From Nissolia schottii (Eukaryota > Streptophyta > Magnoliopsida > Fabales > Fabaceae): a DNA stretch of 64,000 bases. The notes beneath the pieces were generated by a model, which had not been told where the DNA came from, made no database searches, and saw only the letters and a program-made list of their open reading frames with translations. Shown here piece after piece: positions 22,398-35,213 of the stretch (the stretch's first letter is position 1; every line of letters starts with the position of its first letter). The translations under genes were made by a program, and so were the position numbers. The stretch is from the NCBI GenBank assembly GCA_003254905.1, contig QANU01113349.1, positions 193,465-257,464 on the forward strand, written 5' to 3'.

Positions 22398-23794
22398 ATG
22401 GCCGAAGCTACGACCCAAATTGAATCTATTAGGAAATGGGTCGTCGAGCACAAGCTCCGTGCTGTTGGTAAATTTCTCTTCTCTTCGTCTTTCCTGATTT
22501 ACGCTAGGGATGTATTTTACGATTTTTTTTTATTACTTTTTTTGTTATTTTTTTGAAGATGTGTAATTTGCTTCTGTTTTCGATATTCGTGGTTGTTATG
22601 AATCAGGGTGTTTGTGGCTTAGTGGTATTACGGGCTCAATTGCGTACAATTGGTCTCGACCTAACATGAAAACCAGTGTTAAGATCATTCACGCGAGGTA
22701 AGTTACAAAATTCCTGATATATTTTTTTTTAATTCGTTATTTTATTGAATTCCGAATTGTGTTTGAAATTCGTGTTTGTTACGATTTAATTTCGAATTTG
22801 CTATGGCGTGGTATTTAACTGCGAGTGGTGAATTGATTATGAAAGAAAGGTTTTGGTTACTTGTGGATATTTGAGCTTTCTGATTTAATATATGGTTGTG
22901 CGTTCATTTTATGCGCCATGAGGATGCCTGACGTTAAATGAATGCTCCAATTGGGTTAATGTTTTGTTCCATGACTTCCTGGTCTGTTTCATTGAGGTCT
23001 TTTGTTGTGTGTTTTACTTTTGTTGCCTTCCAACTTGGCTCTCGTTATCTTTTTAAACTTCTTTGATTAAAGAAATTGTGTTGTAGATGGAATTGCATTA
23101 TCTAACGTATGTGATTAAATTTAACTTTAGAATTAGATTCGTGTAAACACCATGTTTCACTGATAAATTTGTGCATGCTATCTGTGTTTGTTGAAACCTG
23201 TTTTGTATATGCCATTTCCCTATTCTCTATTCCTTATTTTCATTGTGATATAAGGCCAATTTAACATATCCCATGAAGTTAATGATGAAAATCAGTTAGG
23301 AGAATTGAAAATACAGTCCCCTTTTGTTTCTAATGCTCATATGGCAATGGAGGACAAACCAATTATTGATTGGTATTTAGAACCTTGGTCGATACCCGAC
23401 AAGAGGTTTCGATTGTCAGGAAATTATGCTGTACTGTTCGGTTATTAATATGTTTTAGTTTCTGCTTTCCTCTGGTTATGCTTTAATAGTTCTCTTGTTC
23501 TTGTTTTTTGTTATGAAGATAAGCTTTTGAATCTACAATTACTCTACTGTCTGAAGAATATGGCTACTCTTCATAAGTAATAAACAGATATAACGTGTGC
23601 ACACTGCAAGGATTTTTGTTTTGAACTTGCATTGGGACACCCTGCATACTTACAATTTATTTTTTTTGCTAATGTTCTTCTGCAATTTTTAATTCAGGCT
23701 GCATGCTCAGGGTCTCACACTGGCAGCTTTAGCTGGAGCTGCATTAGTAGAGTACTATGATCATAAGATGGAAGCGAGGAAGTATGTGCAATAA
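22398..23794 (+). CDS. HIG1-domain (hypoxia-responsive) mitochondrial protein
   Basis: Three exons, 22398-22467, 22607-22697 and 23698-23794, encode 85 residues. The N-terminal helix is amphipathic (IESIRKWVVEHKLRAVG). Two short hydrophobic segments follow, LWLSGITGSIAYNWS (about 26-40) and LTLAALAGAALVEYY (about 60-74). They flank a basic loop that ends IIHARLHAQ, a conserved HIG_1_N feature. Plant members of this size are annotated as hypoxia-responsive; the yeast and animal relatives (Rcf1, HIGD1A) sit in the mitochondrial inner membrane and aid assembly of cytochrome c oxidase supercomplexes. I take the ATG at 22398 because the homologous N-terminus starts MAEA and the sequence upstream reads as leader. 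TATA and G-box lie upstream. From memory the Arabidopsis counterpart is At3g05550, next to the RING and eL22 genes. Confidence 0.9.
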
Positions 23795-24889
23795 ATTCAA
23801 TGTAACTAGAGTTCCCTGAATTCTCTATTCCCTGCACATTTTTCTATTGTTTTTGTGGGGTTATTATGTACCAGGGGGCTCGTAGTAGTAAACATATCTG
23901 AAACATATCAGATAGCTCACGAACCATTCATTCACAAAATGAAATAATATACTGAATTTTTCTCTGCATGTGGCAGAGACACGATAAAGGTGTTTCTGGA
24001 ATGGATTGATTTTAGCTCCAGTTGTTCAATGATCTACATACACTTGTTAGCTATTTATGTAAATTCATAAAGCTCGTTGACACGAGACAAGCCTTTTTTT
24101 ACTTTTTCGGATTACGAAGAGATTTAAGAACTCGTCTGATGTGGGAGGGGTAGGTAAACTGGTCAAGTGATATTTTACTCCATGATCAAGCCGTTCTGCG
24201 AGAGATTTGGTGATACTCGAGTAGTTGCTCTTAGTCTTAGGTCATGTAAAGATGTTATATTGACATCTAACTTCTATTGATTTTTGGAGGTTAGATTATA
24301 TTACAAACAAATAGACAATAGTTGATGGTGGTTGACAATTTTGGACGGCGGTGGAGGTACTTGCAAAAGTTACTCTAATGTCCAAGTCAGTGTTTTTCTT
24401 AATATGAGGTGAATAATAGTTAGATTTCATTACTTGAACAGGAGTAAGACTCTTGTATATATATTGCGAGTGGTGATTGTGATTTTGTCCGTTGAGATAC
24501 CTTGTAATAGTAATTGTTACCTAGGCTAAGCATAATTATGTGGTTTATAATTATGTGTCTATGACACTGAGTAATGGTTGTGTTGACTATGTGTTTGTTA
24601 ACGGCTTATTTGAGTGATAAATGTACCATTATTGCTTTTAGGTGTTAAGATCATAGGTCATCTTGAGCTTTCGTTTAATTATCTTGGGGTTACGAGATCC
24701 GACATACATCATCAGGTTTAGACCGTAAATAAGCCTTCTAGCCAACATGTGATGCAAGTCACATGTCGAGTATAAGAGATGGGTATGTCTTTTCGAAATT
24801 GAGATTTACCATTTTGAATGTGAGAAGACTTCACCATGTTGCTTGTCGGCCTTCGTTCTAGCCTTAGAAGCACTCTCATTCTTCAACAA

Positions 24890-25310
24890 CTCTTTGACGA
24901 CGCCTCGTCACGTGAAGATCGTTTGGGTCAGCTGACTTTGGAAGCCAACTCTTCCAAATAAAACTATGAGGAGGAAATAGAAATTCTAAAGAAGTTGCTT
25001 CATGAAACAAAAGAAGCTCTAAAAGATGTTGAGGCGGAACTATGAGTCGTAGAGAAGGACCGAGATGCTTCTATGAAGGAGACCAAAGTTGTGGAGAAAA
25101 AATATACCGACTTGCTAGACCAAGTGGAAAGTGCCATGGAAACCAATTTAACTCGAGGATGGATCAAGTTAAACTTGTTGCTGCCAACGCCAACAGGGAG
25201 TTGGATTTTTCGGAAGTGTTTATTGAGGGCAAGGTTGTTGATGGTAAAATTGTCAAGCTAGAGGTATCCATTCCCCGAGTCTTCCATTGCTCCTGTGGAA
25301 GAATCTAGTC
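24890..25310 (+). mobile_element. Coiled-coil gag-like gypsy fragment
   Basis: Translation with one internal stop and one frame break gives a Glu/Lys-rich coiled coil (EEIEILKKLLHETKEAL, then DLLDQVESAMETN) followed by ANRELDFSEVFIEGKVVDGK. The order resembles the C-terminal half of plant gypsy-type 'putative transposase' gag proteins, a comparison made from memory. It faces opposite to the integrase piece at 26050-26900. Confidence 0.35.
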
Positions 25311-26049
25311 TTGAAACCGAGACTATTTGACTTTGTTTTCTTATGATTTTGTAATTCGAGTGGTTTCTCGGTCTATTTATATAATCTCTGCTAGCCGCAT
25401 GTCGACTTTTCTACAACAATTATAACTAGACTGTATGTATATGTATATATGTATGAACATCTTTTGTATATGTTGATATTTTTGTCCTTCCTTTTGAATT
25501 CGTATCTACTTTATACCTGTTAGATCAGAACTTTCCCTATCGCGGAAGTGAATCCTTATAGGATTTTATTTAATCACACAATCTCTATTTGTATCTTGGA
25601 ATAGAAGTGTTGATACTATATTGTATGACGTACTTGCTTATTTGAGTTTTAAGACATTTGATTTGTGTTTTTTCACAACCGTATTATAAGCGTCCCAGAT
25701 AAGTTAAGTGTTACTTATACCTACTTACTATGTTTGCAAATAATAAAGTGCATATGATGCAATGTAAAGATGTATGTGAAAATAAATTGTTTATTGCTTT
25801 TGTCAAATAAAGGGTGGACCGCATTAAAACCTCTCTTGAGGATAAAAACTTGAGAGAGGAAAGAGTATCCCAACACACTTACAGGTAAAACTTCTTCAAG
25901 TTACAAATATGTCATGTTCGAGGTATCTCGATACCTGACATATATCCCAACTGATATGCTCATTTTTGTAACACTCTCAAAACCTTATAAGATCCTTCCT
26001 ACTTTGCAGCAAGCTTTCCATGACCCAGTATAGGTGGTCTTATATCAAC

Positions 26050-26900
26050 CCTCCGCAAGACTCAGCCTCCTTGTTTGAATTCCCTATGCCTTAGTTTAAC
26101 ATTGTATCTTTTTGCCATTTGTTGTTTCAAAGCTTCTTCTCTAAGATGTGCTATATCTCGGATTTCTTCAACCAACTCGGCCTCCATATTCAACTTCATT
26201 GTGTTTTCTTCCTCCCTTAAAAAGATACTATCTTGTCCAACTTCCAAAAGAATCATAGCTTCAGACCCATAACACATTTTGAATGGTGACTCTTGAGTAC
26301 TTGATTGTGGTCTAGTCCTATATGATCGTAGGACATGGGATAATTCTTCTGTCCATCATCCTTTCAAGCCATTTAGATATTTCCTCAATCTTTGAAGGAT
26401 AACCTTGTTAGCTGCTTCAACCTATCCATTTGCTTGGGGATGTTTCACTGAAGTAAAATGTTGCTTGAGTTTCAATCCCCATGCAAATTCTTGAAACTTT
26501 TTATTAATGAATTGTGTGCCAGTAGTTGTGACAATAGATTCTAGAATTCCAAAGCAAGTTATTATATTGTTCCATAGGAACTTTTGAACTCTAATCGCAA
26601 TAATGGGTGATAAAGCCCCTACTTCCACCCATTTGGTGAAATAATCAGCGGACACAATAATATAAGTCGTTTGTGCTTTAGATGGTGTGAATGGTCCAGA
26701 AGATCAGTTTCCCACTTTGCAAATGGCCATGGGGGAACTTATGGTCGTCATCTCTTCTGCCGGAGTGATATGGTGTGAAGAATGTTTTTGACATTTCTCA
26801 CACTTCTTAACACAACTTGAAGAATAAGCCGAGATAGCAGGCCAATAGAATCTTGTTCAAATTACTTTAAAAGCCATATTCTTTCCTCTGAGATGACTTC
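26050..26900 (-). mobile_element. Ty3/gypsy integrase remnant
   Basis: On the minus strand, with frame breaks, one reads in order: a zinc-binding piece CVKKCEKCQKHSSHH, the integrase core SADYFTKWVEVGAL, IVTTTGTQFINKKFQEF and KQHFTSVKHPQANG, then the post-core YGSEAMILLEVG and QQMAKRYNVKLRHREF. This is the expected gypsy order HHCC, RVE core, C-terminal domain. Normal acidic residues are altered (TTTGTQF where the family has SDNGTQF), so it is a dead fragment. Neither LTR is visible. Confidence 0.85.
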
Positions 26901-27280
26901 CACAAGCCCCTTCATGTACCTCTTCTAATGCTAGTTGCGCTGCTTTAGGCCCTAGGCATTTCAGTAGAAGTTGTGTAACTGATTTGAGATAACTGTAAAG
27001 GGTGCTGTTTTACATATTAACTTTTTTCGCTTCCTTGGACTCAATTGGCACTAACCCCCCCCCCCTAATATAATTTTGAATTAGGGTCATCCACATTGGT
27101 TCATCATCTCGGATTTGTCTCATTTGTAGACAAAGAGATATTGACAAACAGCAAAGAACTTCTTGTAAGACGAATTTTCTCTCTAATGTCTGTCTGTCAT
27201 CTCGAATTTGCTCAATTTCTGAACAAAGAGATGCTTCGATTGACATAAGATATTAAAAACTTATTTTAATTTACTCCCTC

Positions 27281-27490
27281 CATTTTAAAATAGTTGTCCA
27301 CATTTCTATTTTTTTTTAAATAGTTGTCTATTTATTAAATTTAGACATTATTAATTATTTCTTTTCATAATATACCATTATTAAATAAATTTTCTCTCAT
27401 ATTTATTTACTATAATAATTCTAATCACCCACTATAAATAAGGACAATTAGGTAAAATACAATCAACTTTTGCTTACTTTCACATTTTAA
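27281..27490 (+). mobile_element. Stowaway-like MITE, one terminus visible
   Basis: It opens CTCCCTCCATTTTAAAATAG, the usual Stowaway (Tc1/mariner) end, and continues AT-rich. It shares long blocks with the reverse complement of about 63035-63235: TTATTAAATAAATT, TCTCTCATATTTATT, CTATAATAATT and ACTATAAATAAG. The opposite terminus is not recognisable. Confidence 0.6.
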
Positions 27491-27699
27491 AATTATTTTT
27501 TAGGGTGATTATTCTTGCATACCTAGGCTATTTTTGCAAACTCAAATTTTCTAACTCAGCACACTCTTAATTGTCTTACCATAACCACTCACGCGCCTCA
27601 AATATAACAATCTCCAAGATAATTGTAAATCAAAAAACCGTGAAGCACATTCTCTCTCAATTTGGCTCTTGAATTTTTGTTTTTTTTCGTTTTTTTTCC

Positions 27700-27959
27700 C
27701 ACTAATCATAGTGGTTGTTTCTAAGCATATAAAAAACACCGACATAACCATGATAGATAACGAGATATAACCTTTTATTATACTCAAACACAACCCTTTG
27801 GTGAAAACAGACACAACCTTACTAAAGTAAAAGACTTAATCTTTTTGTTGTTTGAGACACAACCAGTTTAAATAAACAGACACAACCTTTTATTATACTT
27901 AGACACCATCTTTTCCTAAACTCAGACCTAATCTTATTAAACAACATGACCTAACTGTT

Positions 27960-27997
<38 letters not shown>

Positions 27998-28075
27998 ACC
28001 TTACAAATATTGACACAATCACATTATATACAGAGACCTATCTTTAATGTTACTCAGACACAACCATTACGTGCA
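27700..28075. repeat. Degenerate AGACACAACC repeat array
   Basis: The word AGACACAACC or a one-base variant recurs about eight times at roughly 30-60 bp spacing, often followed by TTTT or TTAT. It is interrupted by the TA microsatellite. It resembles the 17.5-18.4 kb array in style but not in sequence. Confidence 0.5.
27963..27994. repeat. (TA)n microsatellite
   Basis: An uninterrupted run of TA dinucleotides. Confidence 0.95.
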
Positions 28076-28206
28076 TTTCAAAAGCATGATCAAAGTAAAG
28101 AGAGAAAAAAGTAGAACATAAAAAGGTTGTGATTGCAAGCAAAAATAGCAAAATGAAAGACGAACAGAGGAATTTTTGACGATGAACTTGTAGAACAAAA
28201 AAAAAA

Positions 28207-28302
28207 NNNNNNNNNNNNNNNNNNNNNNNNNNNNNNNNNNNNNNNNNNNNNNNNNNNNNNNNNNNNNNNNNNNNNNNNNNNNNNNNNNNNNNNNNNNNNN
28301 NN
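28207..28302. other. Assembly gap (96 N)
   Basis: A run of N bases directly after a poly-A stretch. It lies about 280 bp upstream of the eL22 start codon, so part of that promoter is unknown. Confidence 0.99.
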
Positions 28303-28504
28303 ATTTTCTCCGCTTTTTAATTGCTTGAAAGTTTTCGAAGCTGTAAACCCAATTGGAGCAATATGCACTCGCTAGCAAGCAATGACAAATTCGACGTATT
28401 CATTATTAGATTCAAAAAAACTTGTAATCCCCTCTGAATTTTATTGGGGTTTATCACTTTTCTGTGAACCACTGGAAAATGAATCTCATTTGTTGAATTG
28501 TTGT

Positions 28505-28513
28505 TTAGGGTTT
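28505..28513. promoter_or_regulatory. Telo-box upstream of the eL22 gene
   Basis: TTAGGGTTT is the reverse of AAACCCTAA, the telo-box common near transcription starts of plant ribosomal protein genes, where it acts with site II motifs to link expression to cell growth. It lies 69 bp upstream of the ATG. Confidence 0.65.
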
Positions 28514-28581
28514 TATAGTTTTTGTTTTTGTTGCTTTTTACAATTTCAAAGATTCGTAATCATAAAAAAAGTGACGAAAGA

Positions 28582-29722
<1,141 letters not shown>

Positions 29723-30922
29723 ATGAATCATGCTATCGGCTTATTTATTTGAGAACCTTGTTTACCTTTTTCTCTTGGTGCTAGCTTCTGCTTTGGCAAG
29801 TGCTGCTTGAGATACGTTGCTTGGTTTAGGTTAGTTTCAATTTAACAGTTTTGGTGATTTAAGAGTTGCGATGCCATTTTTGTTGGATTGGGAATAGTGA
29901 ATAGTGTTCATCTATTATACTGTCGAGTTCAACCTTCAAGTACCGTTGCATTGTGTTCACGGATCTTCTAGAGCCTTTTTAATGATCAATTTCCAATTAT
30001 TTGCTTTAGTTATCTGTTGTTTGGTCCTTGAAGTAGGTTGATCAACTGCCCAGTTGATTGTTTCATCTCTTCCATTGACCACGATAGAACATCTAGAGCA
30101 TTAACAACACAACAGTTTCAAATTATGAAAGATCTCAAATAGATGCTTTATCTCATCCTCCGACCATGAGTGAAGCAGGCGAAGGATAGAGCATGGTGAG
30201 TTTAACCATTGATCTAGCCGGCCTGTTCTCCTTGATGTCATAGATAATAGTGGGGCAATCTTGTGTCAAAACGACAGCAGACCTCAAACCATAGAACCAA
30301 ATATTTCAAAGGTGAGCGGTGGTGGTGTGTGCAAGGACTGACTCGAACCCTTGACATGGCCAAGGCTCTAGTCTGCTTGCCTATTGGCGAATGAGCCGTG
30401 GACTCTGCAGTGGCTTGGTAAAGGAGAACCCACGGTAGTCATAGTGAAAGGGGAGTCTTCACATGGCAATTGTCACTGCTCATGAACCCCAACATGAGTG
30501 ATCTATGACCAAGATGAAGTGAGATTCTAATAGACTGATGTTGAAGAATCAGCAATGAGTTTTGGTGGCAGATGAACTAGGTAGTGTGAGGTGGGCGGCT
30601 GGTGAAGGTGGCAACTACGGTTACACTATTAGCATATGTTGTTAGAATTTTTTCGGAAAACAATATTGTTTGTTAGATGAGAAAAATAGAATGACCCACT
30701 TATACCTTTAAAAAGTTAATCTGTATATCATGTCATTCTTACAACAAAAGTTCTGGCTCTCAGAGAATTTTGTGACAATTTAAACTGTTAAAAGAGTTAA
30801 AGGACTTAATATACCTTTATTTCTTTCTGGGGCCGGAAATTAGCTTGAATAACAATTCCTAAAGTTAAAAAAAAAAAAAAGAATAAAACCAATAGAAGAT
30901 GCAACATTTGACTTCCGTAATT
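29723..30922. other. Intergenic region, eL22 3' side to CHX 3' side
   Basis: About 1.2 kb separate the 3' ends of two convergent genes. It should include both 3' UTRs. I see no further gene, RNA gene or clear mobile element. Confidence 0.6.
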
Positions 30923-33512
30923 TTAAATATCCATGGCTGTTTTCTGCTGTTGCATGACAAGAACCGAAGCCTTGCCAGCCGCATCAGTGGAGGCAAGCAG
31001 GTCTCCCAACGCCCCAAGCTCAGGAAACACACTCCATTGCAGCAACCCGCGAGTCTGAGGCACCTCTATCCCCTCTTGTCTCCCAACGATGATGAGATTA
31101 TACTTCACCACCAAGTCGCGTACTATCAACGCCGTTTGCGGCCCATCCTTCACAACCTCCTCAACGTAATTGACGCACGCATCCCCCAAACGGTTCTTCG
31201 TCTTGACGCTGCTGAGAAGCTCGGTGTCAACCATATCCTCCCACTGTCCCGCGCCGTGGGCCATGGCGGCAGCCACGAATCGAACCACGGTGAGCCTGAC
31301 GTGCGGGTTCTTGGTCATTCGCTTCGCGAAGAAGAAGGCCTCCCTGTCGTCTTTCCCTCCGACGAAGAGCAAGCAGACGGTGTAGGGCGTTTCGGGGGAG
31401 AAGATGTGCGTTATCTGCGCCCTCTCGATTAGTATTCCAACAGAACACGGAGCTCTTTCGAGGGCGCGGTAGTTCAATTCTCTTAGAGTTTCGTCCTCTA
31501 ACTCGATCGAGTTCCCGTCCGAGGACCACTTCTGATGGAAAGGGAGGACTATGAGAGAAGCGAGCTTGTCGAGCGCGAGCGTGCAGATGTCGTCGTACAT
31601 CATCTCCGGGGGCGAGACTGCGGTGAAGGTGGAGACCGCCAGCGCGCCGGCGAACTCCTGCTCGAAGTGGTGGAAGGCGTCGAGCAGGTTGTCGGAGAGC
31701 GAGCTCATCGGATCGGTGGCCTTCTTCTGCCGCAGCTGGTGGCTGATGAAGAGCGGGGCCGCCCTGCCCACGAGCTCGATGAGGTGGAGGACGTAGGCGC
31801 AGAGCGGCTCCTCCTTGCTTGGGTATGCTGCTTCCAGAAGGTTTATGACCGGCGGGATGTTGTCCTGCCTGTGGATGCAGGTCAGGACTCGGAGCTCCGC
31901 GTTCGTCCTCAGGTCGGTGATGTTCCTCTTCTTGTATCCTGCGTACTTCTTCATGGGGTCGTACCGGCATTTCAGGAGCATTGGCATGACCGTTGCGTTG
32001 AACATCACGCCCAGTATCAACAAAGTTGTGACGCTGTTAGGTATGCCCTGTTCTTGCGTTTACAAATGAATCAACCTATCTTTCTGCTTAAATAGCCAAA
32101 TTGACACTTATCTTGAAAGCTAGAAAAAAAATATACTTACCACTGTATTTGTGAGGAAAGCGTATGCAGCCAAATCAACTACGCCTTTGCAATTCATAAT
32201 GAAAGAGATGGAAAAAGCGTCATTCAAGGGCATCCTGCTGTACAAAGGAGGTATCATGCAGCCAACAAATTTGGTGGCAAAGGTTACCACGAGAATAATC
32301 ACGGTGTGGCGCATCATTCGGTCAGCTCCTCCTCCGTCCGTCCTAACCATCACGGCCTTGAGATCCACCTTCAATGCACAAACAGTCACGAAGAGGGGCA
32401 TCATAACGCCGTTGACAAAAGTATCGATCTTCATAATTAGGGAAGAGCCTAACGGAGGCCCCGCCGGAACCGCCAGGCCCACCATATAAGCCCCGAAGAG
32501 AGCATGGAACCCGAATTGATGCGAAGCATATGAGGAGAAGAGAGCTATTATGAACACGCAATACACGTAGTGATCATTGACAGGGGAACCCTCCGGCGTC
32601 TGCCTTATAATCCAGAACATGGCTGGGCGTAAGACCAACCAAACAAAGCAGAGGAAGAAGATTGCGGCTCCCACGGTGATCAGGGATGCCGTTACACCAG
32701 TTCTCAATGCCATACTAAAGACGTTTAAACCTGATAACAAAGTCACACTTAACATCTCGCTAATAAGTGCGGCCGACAGGCCTAACCGCCCCAGCTCCGA
32801 ATTCAGGATCTTCAGCTCATTCAAAACAGAGGAAATTACAGGGAAAGGGGTCAGAGACGCCATCCCGACGATTAATGCATACTGGTTTGCATGTTTTCTG
32901 TCCTCGAGGTTCTTTAATGTGTAAAACTTCATGAGAGTTATGCCAGCCAGGAATGGAGCCAATAAGGCAACGAAGCCGATGGCTGTGGCGCCCCTCTTAG
33001 TCGTGAAGATTGTATCCAGGTCTGTTTTAACCCCAATGTAGAACAGGAAAAGGATGTAACCAAACACTGATAATATCCCCAGGCTTTGTTGTGATTCCGC
33101 AGAGAACAGCTTCTTCCTGTTCGCATCCCACGCCTCGTTGAATGTAGTTGCAATGATTATGCCAACCTGCTCATAATATTCATTCAAAAGTTATTAGTCG
33201 TGATTCAAAATATATAGTAACAATATAATATGTCATATGTCATGTATCATAGGCAATGCTAATTTATAACTCGGAATTAAATTGACTCACCATGCACATT
33301 GAAGTGAATCTGGGGATTCCTAGACGACGCAGAAAGAAGTGAAAGAAGAGAGTTCCGAAAAAGACTAGACACATTTGCAACTCCAACATTGGCAAAGGCT
33401 TTAATGGAAGCACTGGTCCATCCCTCCCCCAGGTCGTGTGTGAATGCATCTGCGCCGGTAGTGTTAGGCATGTTGTAATGCTTCTCCTTGTGTTATTCCC
33501 TTCCGAAGACAT
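30923..33512 (-). CDS. CHX-type (CPA2) cation/H+ antiporter
   Basis: Three exons on the minus strand, 33291-33512, 32141-33166 and 30923-32047, are all phase 0 and encode 790 residues, the usual CHX size. Residues 1-74 give a polar start and the first membrane helix (LVFFGTLFFHFFLRRLGIPR). Residues 75-430 form a multi-helix Na+/H+ exchanger domain with IGVKTDLDTIF, GLSAALISEMLSV, FGFHALFGAYMVGLAVP and IMNCKGVVDLAAY. Residues 430-790 are a soluble tail with two alpha/beta lobes (ELRVLTCIHRQDNIPP; YTVCLLFVGGKDDREA) ending KASVLVMQQQ. CHX proteins exchange K+ or Na+ for H+ across endomembranes or the plasma membrane, and many are pollen-expressed. The acidic pair of the transport helix is reduced to ISE. 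The third exon is clearly GC-richer than its surroundings, which creates long false reading frames on other frames. CHX paralogue unknown; a CHX28-like member is possible. A triplicated 194-bp repeat lies just upstream. Confidence 0.92.
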
Positions 33513-33636
33513 GTTTTATGCTATATGTTCAATAAGACCGCTATCTTCTTCGTGTCACTTTTTTATTTTTTTCCCCTCTAAGGAAAAGGTTATAAATATG
33601 AGGGGAAGAGGGAAAATGAAAAGGACAGAAAAATGA

Positions 33637-34218
33637 GCACAACAACCAAGTTCACATGCCAAATAATAATTAGTTCAAAGAAGCTTTGTCTGGTTTACAA
33701 GGAAAAACATCCGTCTCTGACAAATCGTTGCAGCGATTCTATATGACATTCACAAATAATTAACTGATAAGAATTATGCAGTTCTCATTCCAATAAATCA
33801 AATCTATAATTCTGTTTTATTGCTAGAGTTGCACAACAACCAAGTTCACATGCCAAATAATAAGTAGTTCAAAGAAGCTTTGTCTGGTTTACAAGGAAAA
33901 ACATCCATCTCTAACAAATCGTTGCAGCGATTCTATATGACATTCACAAATAATTAACTGATAAGAATTATGCAGTTCTCATTCCAATAAATCAAATCTA
34001 TAATTCTGTTTTATTGCTAGAGTTGCACAACAACCAAGTTCACATGCCAAATAATAAGTAGTTCAAAGAAGCTTTGTCTGGTTTACAAGGAAAAACATCC
34101 ATCTCTAACAAATCGTTGCAGCGATTCTACAAGACATTCACAGATAATTAACTGATAAGAATTATGCAATTCTCATTCCAATAAAGCAAATCTATAATTC
34201 TGTTTTATTGCTAGTGTT
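33637..34218. repeat. Three tandem copies of a 194-bp unit
   Basis: Copies start at GCACAACAACCAAGTTCACA at 33637, 33831 and 34025. They are nearly identical, so the expansion is recent. The third is slightly more diverged (for example TACAAGACATT for TATATGACATT). The array begins 125 bp upstream of the CHX start codon. No reading frame or known element is recognisable in the unit. Confidence 0.95.
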
Positions 34219-35162
34219 GCTGTCAGATGACGCTTCATTAATTTAACAAACTACTAAATATAGATAATAAGAGCTATGCAAAACGATATTCATAACAAAG
34301 GGTTTCCAAACAGCCTGAAAGAGTAGTGGTTGTTCTGTATAGCACGATCAAAATTTTAGTTGGACAGTAACATGGGGGCGGACAACTAATCATGAACGCT
34401 CAGATTGTCAAGCGAAGGAAACAGGAAATTGGTTGATAAAAAGAGCATCTGTGTGATTGGTTTGCATGCCTTCCATGCATAAGATGTTCGGGCCATATAT
34501 TTCCAAACATAAAAAATTAAAATACATGGATGCATAGATTTTTTTTTTTTTTTTTAAAATTTGGGGATTCAATTTTTAAAAATAAAAATTAAAGAAATTA
34601 TGTAACCAAACATAAAGTCAGGATTTATTGATAATATTTTTGCAATTATTTGAGACTATCTAAAGCGATATATGACTTAATTATACATAATTAGGGAGGG
34701 GGGCATAGTGCCCCTACAGCCATCTAAAAATTCACCTAATAAAAATACTCTCATAGAAGAACTGATTTTTGGTGTACAAATTTTATTTCAATTTCACCCT
34801 TACAAATAATTGGTATTAGCCTCTTATTGATAACTAACCAATACTGATATTAAAGTTGCAATTGTTTGTTTAGATTGGAGGCACGAAGTGCCTTAATATC
34901 CTCTCGCTAATCTTTACTTTTATAAAGATTTCGAGAAGAATCAACTGTCTTTTGGTTACATTTCTTTTAGACTAAATATATCCTTCACATAAAAAATCTC
35001 CTCTCACAATCTATTATTTAGAATTGTCCTTTTACACCACATGACTGACATTTGTAACAAATTTTTCTTTAATGGACAATTTATGCAGTTTCTCAAAATG
35101 GAAGAAATTTTTTTTTCCATACATTTCATTATATTTAATGTTGTTTATATTAACACACAAAA

Positions 35163-35213
<51 letters not shown>

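Larger units (their letters stand above)
23795..28504. other. Intergenic region between HIG1 and eL22 genes
   Basis: This 4.7-kb interval contains the HIG1 3' UTR, gypsy-type fragments, a Stowaway-like element, degenerate AGACACAACC repeats, a TA microsatellite and an assembly gap, listed separately. No intact gene is seen. The stretch at 23880-24780 shows nothing I can name. Confidence 0.55.

Noticed and set aside
30330..30420. tRNA-like string GACTCGAACCCTTGAC
   Set aside because: No cloverleaf could be folded around it and no matching acceptor stem was seen.
31227..32095. Long reading frames overlapping the last CHX exon on both strands (247 and 186 codons)
   Set aside because: They are caused by the GC-rich CHX coding sequence; the true frame has clear CHX homology and exact splice joints.
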